Positions 9,682 to 21,598 of a stretch of 64,000 nucleotides of DNA are shown here, piece after piece (the stretch's first letter is position 1; each line of letters begins with the position of its first letter). This DNA is from Punica granatum (lineage: Eukaryota; Streptophyta; Magnoliopsida; Myrtales; Lythraceae), in the NCBI RefSeq assembly GCF_007655135.1, contig NC_045127.1:26392199-26456198 (forward strand), in the 5' to 3' direction. The notes below the pieces were generated by a model. That model was given only the letters and a program-made list of their open reading frames with translations, had not been told where the DNA came from and did no database searches. The translations under genes and the position numbers were made by a program.

Positions 9682-10957
9682 TGTACGGACCCGAATGTGG
9701 ACTCTCGTCGGGGCCCGCATTGAGCGCTTTTGGATCGCGCGGCTTGGGAGTGTATACCTTCCCGTGGGGACGCGTGACGGATACGCGTGAGAGAAGGAGT
9801 TGTCACTTATCATTTTAGGACTCGAAGGTCGAGGGCGGATAAGTTACCCGGGTCTAGGGGTATTGAACACCTAGTTTGTCGTTAAGGCATTGATTTGTGC
9901 GGAACCGAAAAATTCGTGTTCGGGGGTTCATGTTACGTGCGGGCCTATATCCCGCACGCTATTTCGGTACTCTGGTTTACTAGGCTTGCATGTTTTATGA
10001 TTTACCGCATGAATTAAGCTCCACTCGGCTCGCACGTTTTGACAACGGAGATTCGGTGAATTAAACGATGTCGGTGGAGAAGCCGAGAGAGAAGTAAACC
10101 CGTGTGTCGGGGAATTGGTTCACAATCTTATGTTACAGTTCATCGAACCATGGAGGTTGAATCCTTGCGTGAACCAGAATTGCGAGTTATTGGATTTACT
10201 TTTCTTTGGGCAAGCATTAGACCGATTCTATTAATTCTTCTTTCGGACCGTTCGCTCACCGACTGGAATTCTTACAGAATGAATGTACAAAATAAAATCC
10301 TTACAATGCTCTCAGAAATACAATAAAATATAAATTACAAATGATCGAATTCCAATCGATTCGCGTTCAGTCATTATTCCGCTCTAACTCACCATGAGTT
10401 TAGGGAAAAACCGAAGAGCTGAAATTCAATGTACGCTCTCACTGAATAGGGCGTTGAACCCTGTGAGTGTTGATTAGGGCGTTGGACTTTGTGATCGATG
10501 ATTAGGGCTTTGAACCCTAATATTATTTGACCTAGGAATCAGGCTCAACCCGTATGGCAAACAAGTGCGGAAAGATAACACGCAACATGTTAATAACAGA
10601 CAAGGTGTTTGTTATTGTCGTGTTTACGTAAATTAACAGATTATTAACCCAATGGTGTTTTTGCGAGCAAATGCCAGATGCTAAGAAATCAAACACGTGC
10701 CAATGTTTTAGCATTCGGCTTTTGTTGGAAACTTGAAAAGGAGAGTCAAATCTCATGTGTGTGGATTGCTTTTACAGTTGTTCTGTATTGTGACACTGAA
10801 TTTCCACTAAGTTAGCCAAACTCGTGTTTTGACTCTAGATTTGGAATCTAGAATTCCTCCTAATCATTATCTAGTGTTTGGTTAGGTTGAGTGAAAGGTT
10901 AATCAGCATTTTGCATGTTTTCTAACAGAGATAACCGTTCTAGTTACCCGAGTTTAT

Positions 10958-11069
10958 GTTAGGATGACAGAAACTCATCAGTTAGATAAGAAAAGGCTAT
11001 GCAGATGAACCTGCACCTGAACAGGTAGCCCGTTCTTATCCCGTACTGTAGTGTTTCTGTCATGCTAAC
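10958..11069. repeat. 112-bp foldback in E3 LTR
   Basis: GTTAGGATGACAGAAAC (10958-10974) pairs with GTTTCTGTCATGCTAAC (11053-11069) with one mismatch in 17. Nested inside, GATAAGAA (10985) pairs with TTCTTATC (11034), and ACCTG pairs with CAGGT near the tip. Confidence 0.8.
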
Positions 11070-12377
11070 CCTAAGGGTGTCGCTGAATTTTGAAAAGACG
11101 ATTTTGCCCTTTATTTGAAAATTGTTTTTAGAAAAGGGGAAACATCGCAGTACGAGCCAACTCGGCCTGTAGCCGATGCCAACCAATTCCCTGGATCGTC
11201 CAGGGTTGTGCAAGAACCCCGAAAAAGCCAAAGAACTGGTCGATCTGCCTGGAAGTGATCTAGAAAGATCTTTTGTATCCTGACCTGAGTTACCTAGAAT
11301 CAGGTAAAAACTCAAGTTGAGACACAGAAGCCCTTTTCAGACGTCCATGCTACATCGAACCGCACGTTTCGGGTTTTGAAATTGATAAGTTTGAAAAGGG
11401 CACCAACGTCATTTGACAACTCATCGACGCGAGTTATCAGTTAATGGCCAATTCGTGTAAACTTTATCAGTGTGAAGTGGGTTTAATCATGTGAGCGTCC
11501 CGATTAACCCGTTTGTGGAATTAATGCTTAAGGGTTGAGCCGAATGCATTAATTATGAAAACGATTCGTGACTCGGCGACCAAGACGATTCCATAAGGAT
11601 CAAGGATAATTTGGTCCAATGACCAAAACTACCTTTGTAACCGAATGGACCCGAATGAGTCATCGATTCCCAAATCCATGCATGCTTTGTTTTGAAAAGA
11701 CATTTTCATGCGATATTGCAACGATAATGTAAATTGCAAATTCCACGAAATTCGAGAACGAACTCAAAACGGGAAGATGAATCCTCATGCAACCCGTACG
11801 AGTCTAAGAGGCTCTCGGTTACTTATCCTTGGAGATAGCCGAGAGGTCCCATGGCCCGAATGGGGTTCCACGAGGTTTTCCCGTCTCGTTTCGAATCATT
11901 TCTCGCATGCTTAAACGACAAACATGATAAATGACACGATTAAATGAAATTCGGTATTGCCATGATTTGAATAACGCATTCGAACATGCAAACATGCACA
12001 AACAAGTTATTTAAGGAATCGATAAAATAATACTGACTTCATGCATGTAAGAAAACACGAGAAAACTCGGGAATCGAACTTAGGTCGGGCTAAGAAGGCC
12101 GTTCTTAACCCGAGAAAAGCAAGCCAAGTCTCGACTACCTCTTCTTGAGGCAAACCCGAGAGCTCTTTTGCTTATTTCAGGTCGGGAAGGTCTTTTGAGG
12201 GTCGATCCAAACGTTTCCCGACATGCTAACATGTTAATCGAGGATAAACATGCATGATATAATGTAAAAGTGCATAAAAATGAAGTCTTGCAAGTGAACA
12301 TGCTTTGTGCACCATATAACTCCATGAACATGCAATAAATGTAAAAAGCCCTAACTCCTCTAAGTCAAGAGTGATTT

Positions 12378-12386
12378 ACCTAGCCT
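12378..12386 (-). promoter_or_regulatory. Candidate 5' splice site in E3 LTR
   Basis: The minus strand reads CGAGGCTAG/GTAAATC with GT at 12379-12378. It is the same position as the donor-like sites in the other LTRs, about 550 bases after the TATA box. Confidence 0.45.
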
Positions 12387-12925
12387 CGAGATACGAGGAA
12401 AGAGTCGAGGAAGTGTTCGAGAGTCGGGTGACTCGGTAGAACGCTTGGAAGGATGCTCGGGTGCAAAGGATGCACGTTCGGGTGTGCACGGACGTCGGGC
12501 GCGCGGGCAGGCACGCGGGGGCGTGCGCGCGTGCGCGCGGCTGGATGTGCGGGCGCCCGGAAACGTGCGGCTACGGGTGCACTGTTCACCCGAGAGCACG
12601 ATCTTCACCCGAAATGAGGAAATCAACCTGAAATGATGAGCAAATGACTTCAAACCAAAAGTATAAGTTCATAAATGAACTCCTTGGGTCCAAAACATGT
12701 GGTCCATGGAGTTTGAGAATTTTTGAACTTAAGTCGGGATGATGAACATCGGCTTCCGACTTAAGAAACTCAAAGCTTTCTTCGGGTTTTCTTCGGTTTT
12801 TCTCTCTTGGTTTTGAAGTGTTGAAGCTTGTTGGTTTTGGCTTATGGAGTTGAGAGCTTTTCTTGAGGGAGAGAGCTTGGAGAGAGTGTGCAAGAGGAGG
12901 AGTCATTATCTTAATCACTTTTGGG

Positions 12926-12934
12926 CAATTTATA
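12926..12934 (-). promoter_or_regulatory. E3 LTR TATA box
   Basis: The minus strand reads TATAAATTG, followed about 45 bases on by the pyrimidine-rich TTGCACACTCTCTCCAAGC stretch conserved in all these LTRs, which probably spans the transcription start. Confidence 0.65.
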
Positions 12935-14530
12935 GGCAAAGCTAATGACACAATTAGTGAAACAAAGCATCATTAGTGGGCATGCTTAGGAAGGGCGGTT
13001 TGCTTAGGGAAATATCTAGCCTTATCCTCTTCCGTTTGCATTAATGAAGAAGAGATCAAAGCATTAAATGGCATTGAAGAAGAGTTGGAGTGTTGTCTTC
13101 AAACTCTTTGGATATTTTTGGCTAAGAGTGAGCAAGAGTGGAAGAGGATAAGGCTTGGCAAATTTCGGCCATCCTTAGGCAAACCGTGGGATCCTATGAC
13201 CGAAGAGGAAAAACCGGGAGAAAGCTCGGGTCTCGATTGGTCCCGTATTCGAAGTTCGTGGTTTGAATTGAACGTCGAATTGTCGATATACGCGAGAAAA
13301 CGGATTTATTGAGCTCAAGATTGGCATTTTTCGTGGAAAATTGCCAAATGTCTATATGAGGCTCAGAAGCCGGTTTTGCTCCTTTTATGCATTCAGAGCA
13401 AGGTTACCCACTTCTGACAGCATATCTTGTATCTGCATCCCACGTCGGTCATTTTGACATAAATTGTCAAATTACGTGGGCACTTGTCCCTTAAGCCGGT
13501 AAATGCAAATATGGAGTCGGAGATGTCCTAGGAGGCCGACACTGGATTTCTCAGATTGCTTTCTGAGTTTCTTGGGCGATTCGGAGATCACTGTGATCTC
13601 CGTTTGTCGAGATTGGGCCTCTAAGGATATGAAAAGTGCATCTGAGACCCTTAAAGCACTGCTCGAGGGGTCTAAATGAGTTGTGTGATTCATTCCGACG
13701 ATTCCACATTGAGCGTTGAGATAAGCGGCACTGGGATTGCCAACCATCCGGCGTCAAGTTTCCCCAAAGAGGACCTCAGGATATGGATTTCCACTGAAAA
13801 TGGTCTTTTGTGCTCCTCGAAGGTTACTCGGGAAACCGAGAATGGTTTTGCTGTCTATTTTGCTCAATTGCGAATGTCCGCTGGAGTTTTCAGGGCAATG
13901 TAGTGTGAACTTCGTTTGCCGTAATTCCATCAGATCGGTCTCCGGTTATGCTCTTCCGAAGAGGGGTGTGCCCGTTTTGTCACTCGGAAGTCATTCAGGG
14001 TGTCTGTATGGCTTCCAAAAGACAATCTGAAGCACTGCTCATGCTCTGTATGATTGTGGGGCATTGCCGCATATGATATTTGGAATTAACTTTTCTCCGA
14101 GAAACCGGCATTTTTGGACTTCCACTAAAAAGTTGTCTGTATACAGAAAGTTGTTTTGTATAGAACAGATGATTTGCGAAATGCGTTTGAAGACACTTTT
14201 CATCTGTTCGGCATCGAAGTGGATTTTTGAGGTCCAATATTGGCTATCTTCCGACGGACGAGCGAACTATCGGAAAATAGGATTGTCCATATAGTACATT
14301 GGAAATGCCGGTTTTGGACATTGTTGAGCTCTCTAGTCACTCTATTACCCTTTGGTGACCCCTGGAGTCCTTCTGTCACATGTACATGTCTTCTGCTCAA
14401 TTTTGCCGACTTGAGGATGAATAGTGATTTCTGCTCTGTTAAGTCGTTTTTCTGTATACTGCTCAAGTTGTGGTTTGGACCATTGTTGATATCATTGTTT
14501 GGAAAGGTGAGCCAAAATGGGGTGTTAACA

Positions 14531-15297
14531 ACCCTATTCAGTGAGAGCGTGCATTGAATTTCAGTTCTTCGGTCTTTTCCTTAAACTCACGGTGAGTTAG
14601 AGTGGAATAATAACCGAACGGGAGTCGACTGGAATTTGGCCATTTGTAATTTGTATTTATTGTTTTCGAGAGCTTTGTAAGAACTTTTATTTTGTACATT
14701 CATTCTGTAAGAATTCCAGTCGGTAAGCGAACGATCCGAGAGTTGAATTAATCAAATCGGTTTAATGCTTGCCCAAAGGAAAGTAAATCCAAGAATTCAC
14801 GGTTCTAGTTCACACAGAGATTCAACCTCTATGTTTCGATGAACTGTAACGCAAGATTGTGAACCAACTCCCCGACATACGGGTTTACTTCTCTCTCGGC
14901 TTCTCTACCGACATCGTTTGGTTCACCGAATCTCCGGTGTCAAAACGTGCGAGCCGAGTGCAGCTTAATCCAAGTGGTAAATAATAAAACATGCAAGCCT
15001 ATCAAACCAGAGTACCGAAAAGGCGTGCGAGATATAGGCCCGCACGTAACATGAACCCCCGAACACGGACTTTCCGGTTCCGCACAGATCAATGCCTTAA
15101 CGACAAACTAGGTGCTCCATACACCTAGATCCGGGTAACTTATCCGCCCTCAACCTTCGGGTCGTAAAATGATAAGTGGTGACTCCTCTCACGCGTGTCT
15201 GTCACGCGTCCCCACGGGAAGGTGGACACTCCCAAGCTGCGCGATTCAAAAGCGTGCAATGCGGGCCCCGACGAGAGTCCACATTCGGGTCCATACA
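14531..15297 (+). mobile_element. E4 5' LTR, right-hand 767 bp (cut by E3)
   Basis: It matches the last part of the E4 3' LTR (about 25406-26178) and ends in GGGTCCATACA just before the PBS. The rest of this LTR should lie left of the whole E3/E2/E1 insertion, outside the window. The first five bases (ACCCT) are the predicted target duplication of E3. Confidence 0.92.
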
Positions 15298-15300
15298 GCT

Positions 15301-15318
15301 TGGCGACTCCACTGGGGC
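15301..15318 (+). other. E4 primer binding site
   Basis: TGGCGACTCCACTGGGGC lies three bases after the LTR end, identical to the E6 PBS except for its final base. Confidence 0.85.
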
Positions 15319-15989
15319 ATACTTAGTGGGTTTAGGCTCGATCCGTTTGCTTGCTTGCATTTCTATTTATCGCTTTCCATACACTTATTTTGCGCACATT
15401 TACTTTCCTGCACTTGCATTGCATCATTCTAGTGGATTTAGATACCAAATGTCTGAAATCCCACGGGGACCGATCTAGGAAGCTAGATTAGTCAGAGGTT
15501 CCGAGTAAGGGAACGGATCGAGTAGGCTCTGCCACCGAACCGAGCCCCAAAGATCCTCGCTCGATTTCAAGGAATTGATCCCCTTGAATCGGGAGCCCCC
15601 ATCCCTAGTTAGTGATTTTCCCAGTAGAACACTGAAACCATGCATAAACAGGGACCGTCATGCTGGACCAAAATTGCCTTCATGCCGTCAACCGACCCAA
15701 AAGTTGAGTCTTTGAGTCGGCCTGTAGTTTTTCCTTTAGGCGGGCCTTTTGCTGTTTTTCACAAAAAGTGATGTACATTATAACAGATACAGTTATACTT
15801 TACTTTTCTGCACTGCATGCATGTTTTCAAACAAATTAGGACATTGCATTGGTTTATTGCTTAAGTTCCCTTTTTCAAATGAACCATCTTTGTAAATCTG
15901 GGAACTTGAACCAAATCAATGCAACGGCATTCGCTTTTGAAAACTCATACATTGTCTGCATCAGATGTTTGCACAGCAACTACCATGTC

Positions 15990-16420
15990 TCGCATGACAG
16001 GCGAGTTGTGCTAACTTTCGCGAGTAGACCACCCACGATTTTCACCTCTCCATGGCGAGACGTGCTATGACCAGAGGCCGTCCATCCCAGCCACCCACCC
16101 CGCCCGGCAGACGAGTTGTGCCAACCTTCGCGGGTAGACCACCTGCGGTCTTCACCTCTCCATGGCGGGACATGCTATGACCAGAGGCCGTCCATCCCGG
16201 CCACCCACCCCGCACGATAGGCGAGTTGTGCCAACCTTCGCGGGTAGACCACCTGTGGTCTTCACCTCTCCATGGCGAGACGTGCTATGACCAGAGGCCG
16301 TCCATCCCGGCCACCCACCCCGCATGACCGGCGAGTCGTGCCAACCTTCGCGGGTAGACCACCTGTGGCCTTCACCCTTCCTCCATGGCAAGGCGAGCTA
16401 TGGACCGAGGGCCGACCCAC
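15990..16420 (+). repeat. 110-bp tandem array, four units
   Basis: The GCGAGTYGTGC motif occurs at about 16002, 16112, 16222 and 16332, an exact 110-bp period. Each unit contains CTTCGCGGGTAGACCACC, CTCTCCATGGCG and GGCCGTCCATCC. The last unit is diverged. Confidence 0.92.
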
Positions 16421-16682
16421 CTTCCAAGGCGAAACTAACCAACAATAATTTCTTCCTAACAGAGAGCGTCACCGCATGATCGGAAACACATCTCTCCGCA
16501 TGACCCCCCGCATTTACCAATGATCAAGCGTGCCTCCCACATGTCCAAGCATGTTCACACCAACTCATACACGCATGCTCAACGTATCAATGCATGTCTC
16601 TTGGTGTGCTTGCACAACGCCTACCAGGCCAGTTCACTTCCCTACACTCTTGCATTGAAATCCTGAATAGTTCATGCTCCTT

Positions 16683-16706
16683 CATTGTTTTCTTTTCCCA
16701 TTATAG
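16683..16706 (+). promoter_or_regulatory. Candidate 3' splice site in E4 leader
   Basis: TTGTTTTCTTTTCCCATT is followed by ATAG and then GAAATTCTCAACAAG. It is conserved with E6 (AG at 32633-32634) and E1 (about 1163). Confidence 0.45.
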
Positions 16707-16924
16707 GAAATTCTCAACAAGAAGACAGCCTGAATACTGAGCGACCACAATTGAGACAACAAACGTCTCTCATCCAATTCCTTGGGATTTCAACACTAAG
16801 TCCCCATCCTTGCTCCACGGAGCAAGACCGCAAGAAAATTAGCATCACCGCCTTGCAGTGCCCTGCGCTACTCCTCAGCATTGACCTTTGCTTTCACATT
16901 TCTTGCACTTTCCTATCAAGCCCG

Positions 16925-17290
16925 CATTTACTGCATCAGGCTTCAGCCCCACTATTGGGCTTCGATCCTGCACTGGGCTTCGGCCCTACTTTCGGGCTTC
17001 GGCCCTCCATCGGGCTCCGACCCCGCATTTACTGCATTGGGCTCCGGCCCTACATCGGGCTCCGACCTTGTATCGGGTTTTGGCCCCGCATTTACTGCAT
17101 CGGGCTTTGGCCCCACTTTTGGGCTTCTGCCACTCATCGGGCTTCGAGACAACTTTTGGGCTTCGGCCCCGCATTTACTGTATCGGGCCTCGGTCCTGCA
17201 TTTACTGCTTTCGAGCCCCGGCCCAGCATTTACTGCTTTTGGGCTCCGGCCCAGCATTTACTGCTTTCAGGTTTTGACACCGCGCATTTA
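16925..17290 (+). repeat. GGGCTTCGGCCC / GCATTTACTGC repeat array (UNCG hairpins)
   Basis: About a dozen variants of GGGCYYCGRCCC alternate with GCATTTACTGCATC or GCATTTACTGCTTT. Perfect cUNCGg hairpin cores occur near 16976, 16993, 17039, 17158 and 17242. It is the sense-strand equivalent of the array at 185-945, with more substitutions. Confidence 0.85.
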
Positions 17291-18261
17291 CTGCTTTCAG
17301 GCTCATCTGAAATCCAAAATTGACTTGGATTCAAATTCATCCAAGCGATACTCCGAGGAGCAAGTCTAATCCTTCCATTGCAAAGACCGAAAGTGACAGC
17401 TCCACAAACAGAGCATGACCCAACCCTTAGTCGTTGGAGATACTAGCACGATCATGCCTCCGATCAAAAAATGGATCTCATCCACCTCCGTCGGGGTCGC
17501 AGATTGAATACTGGGGCAACACGCACAGTTTTCTGTAAACTCTCTGTTGCTTTCATTCAAATGCATTCCCACAAATGGGCTCCCGACATGAACAAATCCT
17601 TCAATAGAGCATTAGGACAGTCTCGAAAACGCCCTATTAGTTCTGTTGGACCTGTTCGACTCACCTGTCTTCATGGGACCCGGCTCCTCGAGCCTTCCCT
17701 AGGACGGTTGCGCATGCCTACTCGCAATTAGGGAAAACATTCTTATGTGACCTCAGTCATGGTCTAACCACTCCAGAGTGGTGACGACTAGATTCCCGAA
17801 AACAAATGTCATCCACACGCGACACCCCATGGGTCGTGTGCGGGACAAAAGCGATTTTCCCATGGGTACACCCCATATTTCTTATCGCATATTCCACCGC
17901 ACAGTCGCCTAACACACCATCTTCTTTGTTATCTTTTACAGGGACACGCCGGTCACAAGCGAAGAGTGATGCACGGGCTCACGCCTTTCCGAGAACTCCT
18001 CTCGAGCCTCCTCCCTTATACTTTGATAGAGAAGTGGCTCGACACGGAGGTACCCCTTACAAAGCTAAAGACAAAACCAACTGAGCAAACCATATGTCAT
18101 CAACGCAACCATTTCAGTTGACATTGATGACATGAGACGGTCCGGGGCGACGGTTGCACAACCCGCCCATCACGAGTCACATCGACGATGAAGACCGGGG
18201 CATTCGCATTCAACGCTCGCACCGAGACCACCTCGGACATCCTCCACCCACGATAAGCATT

Positions 18262-18530
18262 TCCAAGCGACGTACATTGGGGCATCCCCAGTTGAAGTTC
18301 GCGCCAACACAACCTCGGCAAGCGACGTACACCGAGGCATCCCCAGTTGAAGTTCGCGCCAACACAACCTCGGCAAGCGACGTACACCGGGGCATCCCCA
18401 GTTGAAGTTCGCGCCAACACAACCTCGGTAAGCGACGTACACCGGGGCATCCCCGGCTGAAGTTCGCTCCAACACAACATCGGCAAGAGACGTACACTGG
18501 GGGCCTCCCTGGTTGAAGTTCGCCCTGAGG
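18262..18530 (+). repeat. 55-bp tandem array, five units
   Basis: GCGACGTAC (GAGACGTAC in the last unit) begins at about 18267, 18322, 18377, 18432 and 18487, an exact 55-bp period. Units also share GGGGCATCCCCAGTTGAAG and AACACAACCTCGGCAA. E6 has three units at 34160-34315. Confidence 0.92.
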
Positions 18531-20104
18531 ACGCCATAGTGGGTCACTTCAGCAAGTGACGTTGGAACGCTCCTGGTCATTTGCGTCAGGACCAGGCCTC
18601 CTCCACAACAAGCCCCAGGACAACCCCGGCCACTGATTCCCTATGGCAATTTTGTATTTTCCTTCTTGACAATAGGAGAATTCACCTGAAGAGATTGCAA
18701 GGGCAAATGGTACGAAGTTCGACTTCCAAATGCACAAGAGTCAAACTTCCAAGAAAGCCGGCCCTCACAAAATAGGGCTAGCAACACGCAACAAGTCTCC
18801 ATGAGGCGAAGCACACCAAAGCGGCCTCGACAATCCAAAGTCGAGGAGTTTCAAACAAAGACACGGGGCACAAAACAAACCTCAGCTGCAAGAAACCCTT
18901 TGGAGCGGTCGTGGCAAAATGAGAGCTCTTCCCTTTTAGGTTGAGAGGTGCGGCCCCGAGGTGGGTGACCGAAGCAAAAGGAGAGCGAAATGAGAGATAG
19001 ATAAAATTGCCCCCTATTCTCTCACACATCGTACGGACAAAGGATCCCCAAGGGAAGTGGCCAGTTTATCTATTCCAACACGATCCTCGATCGGCTCTCC
19101 AATACCATTCAACCGTCCAAGAGGGAGCCTTCCTCAAGCATAGTGGGTAATTGAACATGCCGTCCAAGCAGTTCAGTACAACCTACACAACAGAAGGACG
19201 AAGGAAAATGGGGGTACATCTCACTGCAGACGTGAACCCGTGTATCCTTTTAGCCTGGGGCAACGTGCTTCCCAAGCTTTCTCTTTTCTCTTTGTCTTTG
19301 CATAACTCCAAATGGGTCATAGCCACCCTTTAACAGGCTACCACAGAGGCAAAATCCAAAACATTTCTCTTCGGGGGTCTAGTCATAACGCTTTGGAAAT
19401 GGTCAGACCGAGTCTGACCAAATCTGAACAGAAATCCCCAAGCGGGTTGCAAATGCAGCCGCCTTACAGTACCCTATTGAGAAGGGTTCAAAGCCGACAG
19501 ACGCATCGAACAACCGATAGAACTGCTAGGGCATTGTCGGGGACGTCTCGATATGCCCATACATAGCTAACGGGAACCCCGCGGAGGCCTTGCATCTAGG
19601 CCTTCGAGAACGGGATCCATCTGCATTGTCAAAGCAAAATTCTTCACGGGTTGTTCAAGCAACCCGAAACTGAAGATCTGTGCGTCACAACGACGCTCTT
19701 TTTGGTGCTCATCTGTACCTATCACTTGTTAGTATTTTTCACATGATTTACTAGTAATGCTAGGATTACAGGTACCACAAGCATGCAAGAACTACGGCAT
19801 ACTCTGATTCCCGACCACTCGGGATACATAGGCGCTCCACCCCAGAGATCGAGTCCCTCAGCACAAGGCATCCCGCAAAGCAAAAACCCTCATCGCACGG
19901 CGGGGGCATCACCAGCAAAAGCACAGTTGCTCAACAACAAAGCCAGCTATCAGCAAGGCGCAACCGCCCCAGTAGCAACATCGGCCTCCAACAAATCAGC
20001 ACTCTCGAGGCAGCATCCGCCCCACACACCTACAGCACCACCGCTCTACAGCGACGATTACAAGCAACTGAGGCATCCTGACAAATGGAACAATGACCCA
20101 ACCT

Positions 20105-21125
20105 TTGTTCCGTAGGGCCGAGTCCCATCGTTAGATCTCCCACAAGGCTGAGTCCCAACCTTTGATCTTCCTTCGGGTCGAGTCCCATCGTTAGATCTCC
20201 CCCAGGGCCTCGTCCTAACCTTTGATCTTCCGTAGGGCCGAGTCCCATCGTTAGATCTCCCCTAGGGCCGAGTCCCAACCTTTCATCTTCCGTAGGGCCG
20301 AGTCCCATAATTAGATCTCCCTAGGGCCGAGTCCTAACCTTTGATCTTCCGTAGGGCCGAGTCCCATTGTTAGATCTCCCACGGGACCGAGTCCCAACCT
20401 TTGATCTTCCGTAGGGCCGAGTCCCATCGTTAGATCTCCCGCAGGGCCGAGTCCCAACCTTTGATCTTCCGTAGGGCTCAGTCCCATCGTTAGATCTCCC
20501 CCGGGACCGAGTCCCAACCTTTGATCTTCCGTAGGGCCGAGTCCCATCGTTAGATCTCCCGCCGGGCCGAGTCCTAACCTTTGATCTTCCGTAGGGCCCA
20601 GTCCCATCATTAGATCTCCCACAAGGCCGAGTCCCAACCTTCGATCTTCCGTAGGGCTGAGTCCCATCGTTGATCTCCCCCACGGCCGAGTCCCAATCTT
20701 TGATCTTTCGTAGGGCCGAGTCTCATCGTTAGATCTCCCCTAGGGCCGAGTCCTAACCTTTGATCTTCTGTAGGGCCGAGTCCCAACCTTTGATCTTCTG
20801 TACGGCCGAGTCCCATCGTTAGATCTCCCCCAGGGCCGAGTCCCATCGTTAGATCTTCCCCAGGGCCGAGTTCCAACCTTAGATCTTTCGTAGGGCCGAG
20901 TCCCATCGTTAGATCTCCCCCAGGGCCAAGGCCCAACCTTTAATCTTCCGTAGCGCCGAGTCCCATCGTTAGATCTCCCACAGGGCCGAGTCCCAATCTT
21001 TGATCTTCCGTAGGGCCGAGTCCCATCGTTAGATCTTTTGTAGGGCCGAGTCCCATCAATAGATCTCTCACAGGGCCGAGTCCCATCTTTAGGTTTCCAC
21101 AAGACTGAGTCCCGTTCTCAGATGA
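20105..21125 (+). repeat. 30-bp repeat arranged as 60-bp dimers, about 17 dimers
   Basis: Two related half-units alternate: GTAGGGCCGAGTCCCATCGT+TAGATCTCCC and ACAGGGCCGAGTCCCAACCT+TTGATCTTCC. The array covers about 1 kb with only a few deletions or doublings of one half-unit (around 20760-20860). The absence of stop codons on the minus strand produces long glycine/proline-rich open frames that I read as artefacts. E6 has no such array at the matching point (about 36200-36330). Confidence 0.93.
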
Positions 21126-21308
21126 TACAAATACTCCATGCACCCAATGGCATCACAATCAGTTGGCAAGCAACGAAACATTCTGCCATAACATTGATTG
21201 CAGCACAAACAAGCTCAGTGATGGAGGCATCACAATGATTCATTCCACACCTCACGCAACTCCCCAGCGTTTGCATTTACTTTCTGCAAATGCATCCCGT
21301 GCGACATT

Positions 21309-21445
21309 AAATTTCTGCTCAGGGGTCCGTCCCCTTCGGGTAAGTCCCGACTACATTTCTGCTCAGGGGTCTGTCCCCTTTGGGTACGTCCCGACTAAAT
21401 TTCTGCTCAGGGGTCCGTCCCCTCGGGTCCATCCTGACTTTTACA
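21309..21445 (+). repeat. 45-bp tandem array, three units
   Basis: TTTCTGCTCAGGGGTCYGTC recurs at about 21311, 21356 and 21401 with TCCCGACTA spacers. E6 has about two and a half units at 36548-36640. It lies about 150 bases upstream of the PPT. Confidence 0.85.
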
Positions 21446-21583
21446 TTTCTACATTTGATATAACATCCCTACATATCCAAAACAGGAGGGAGAAGATTGC
21501 TATAGGAAGTTCCATATCGATCATTGCTATCAAATTGGGGTACTTCTAAAGTCTTTGGCTGCATCCTCTACTCGAGCACGCAG

Positions 21584-21598
21584 TCAAAGAGGGGCAAG
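21584..21598 (+). other. E4 polypurine tract (PPT)
   Basis: CAAAGAGGGGCAAG lies directly before the 3' LTR start at 21600. E7 has the near-identical CAAAGAGGGGCAAG (53835-53848), and E6 has CAAAGAGGGATAAG. Confidence 0.75.

Larger units (their letters stand above)
9682..14530 (-). mobile_element. E3 5' LTR (4849 bp)
   Basis: On the minus strand it runs from TGTTAACACCCC at 14530 to GTCCGTACA at 9682, with the PBS beyond, so it is a 5' LTR. Its first base pairs have decayed from the usual TGTCAGCACC. It is about 300 bases longer than the E4, E6 and E9 LTRs because it keeps a foldback segment (about 10950-11380) that those copies lack and that E1 and E7 retain. It lies in the 5' LTR of E4: sequence resumes at 14531 with ACCCTATTCAGTGAGAGC, matching 25406 onward in the E4 3' LTR. 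A GC-rich patch occurs at 12440-12600. No coding capacity was seen. Confidence 0.92.

Noticed and set aside
12360..12653. Arg/Pro/Ala-rich frames over GC-rich LTR patches (also 23490-23825, 28272-28568, 61560-61866)
   Set aside because: High GC content suppresses stop codons. The frames are present on both strands and not conserved between copies.
20030..21143. Series of minus-strand frames reading repeated MGLGPTEDQRLGLGP-like units
   Set aside because: They are antisense to the element, created by the 60-bp repeat (a multiple of 3), and broken wherever the array has an odd insertion. They are absent from E6.
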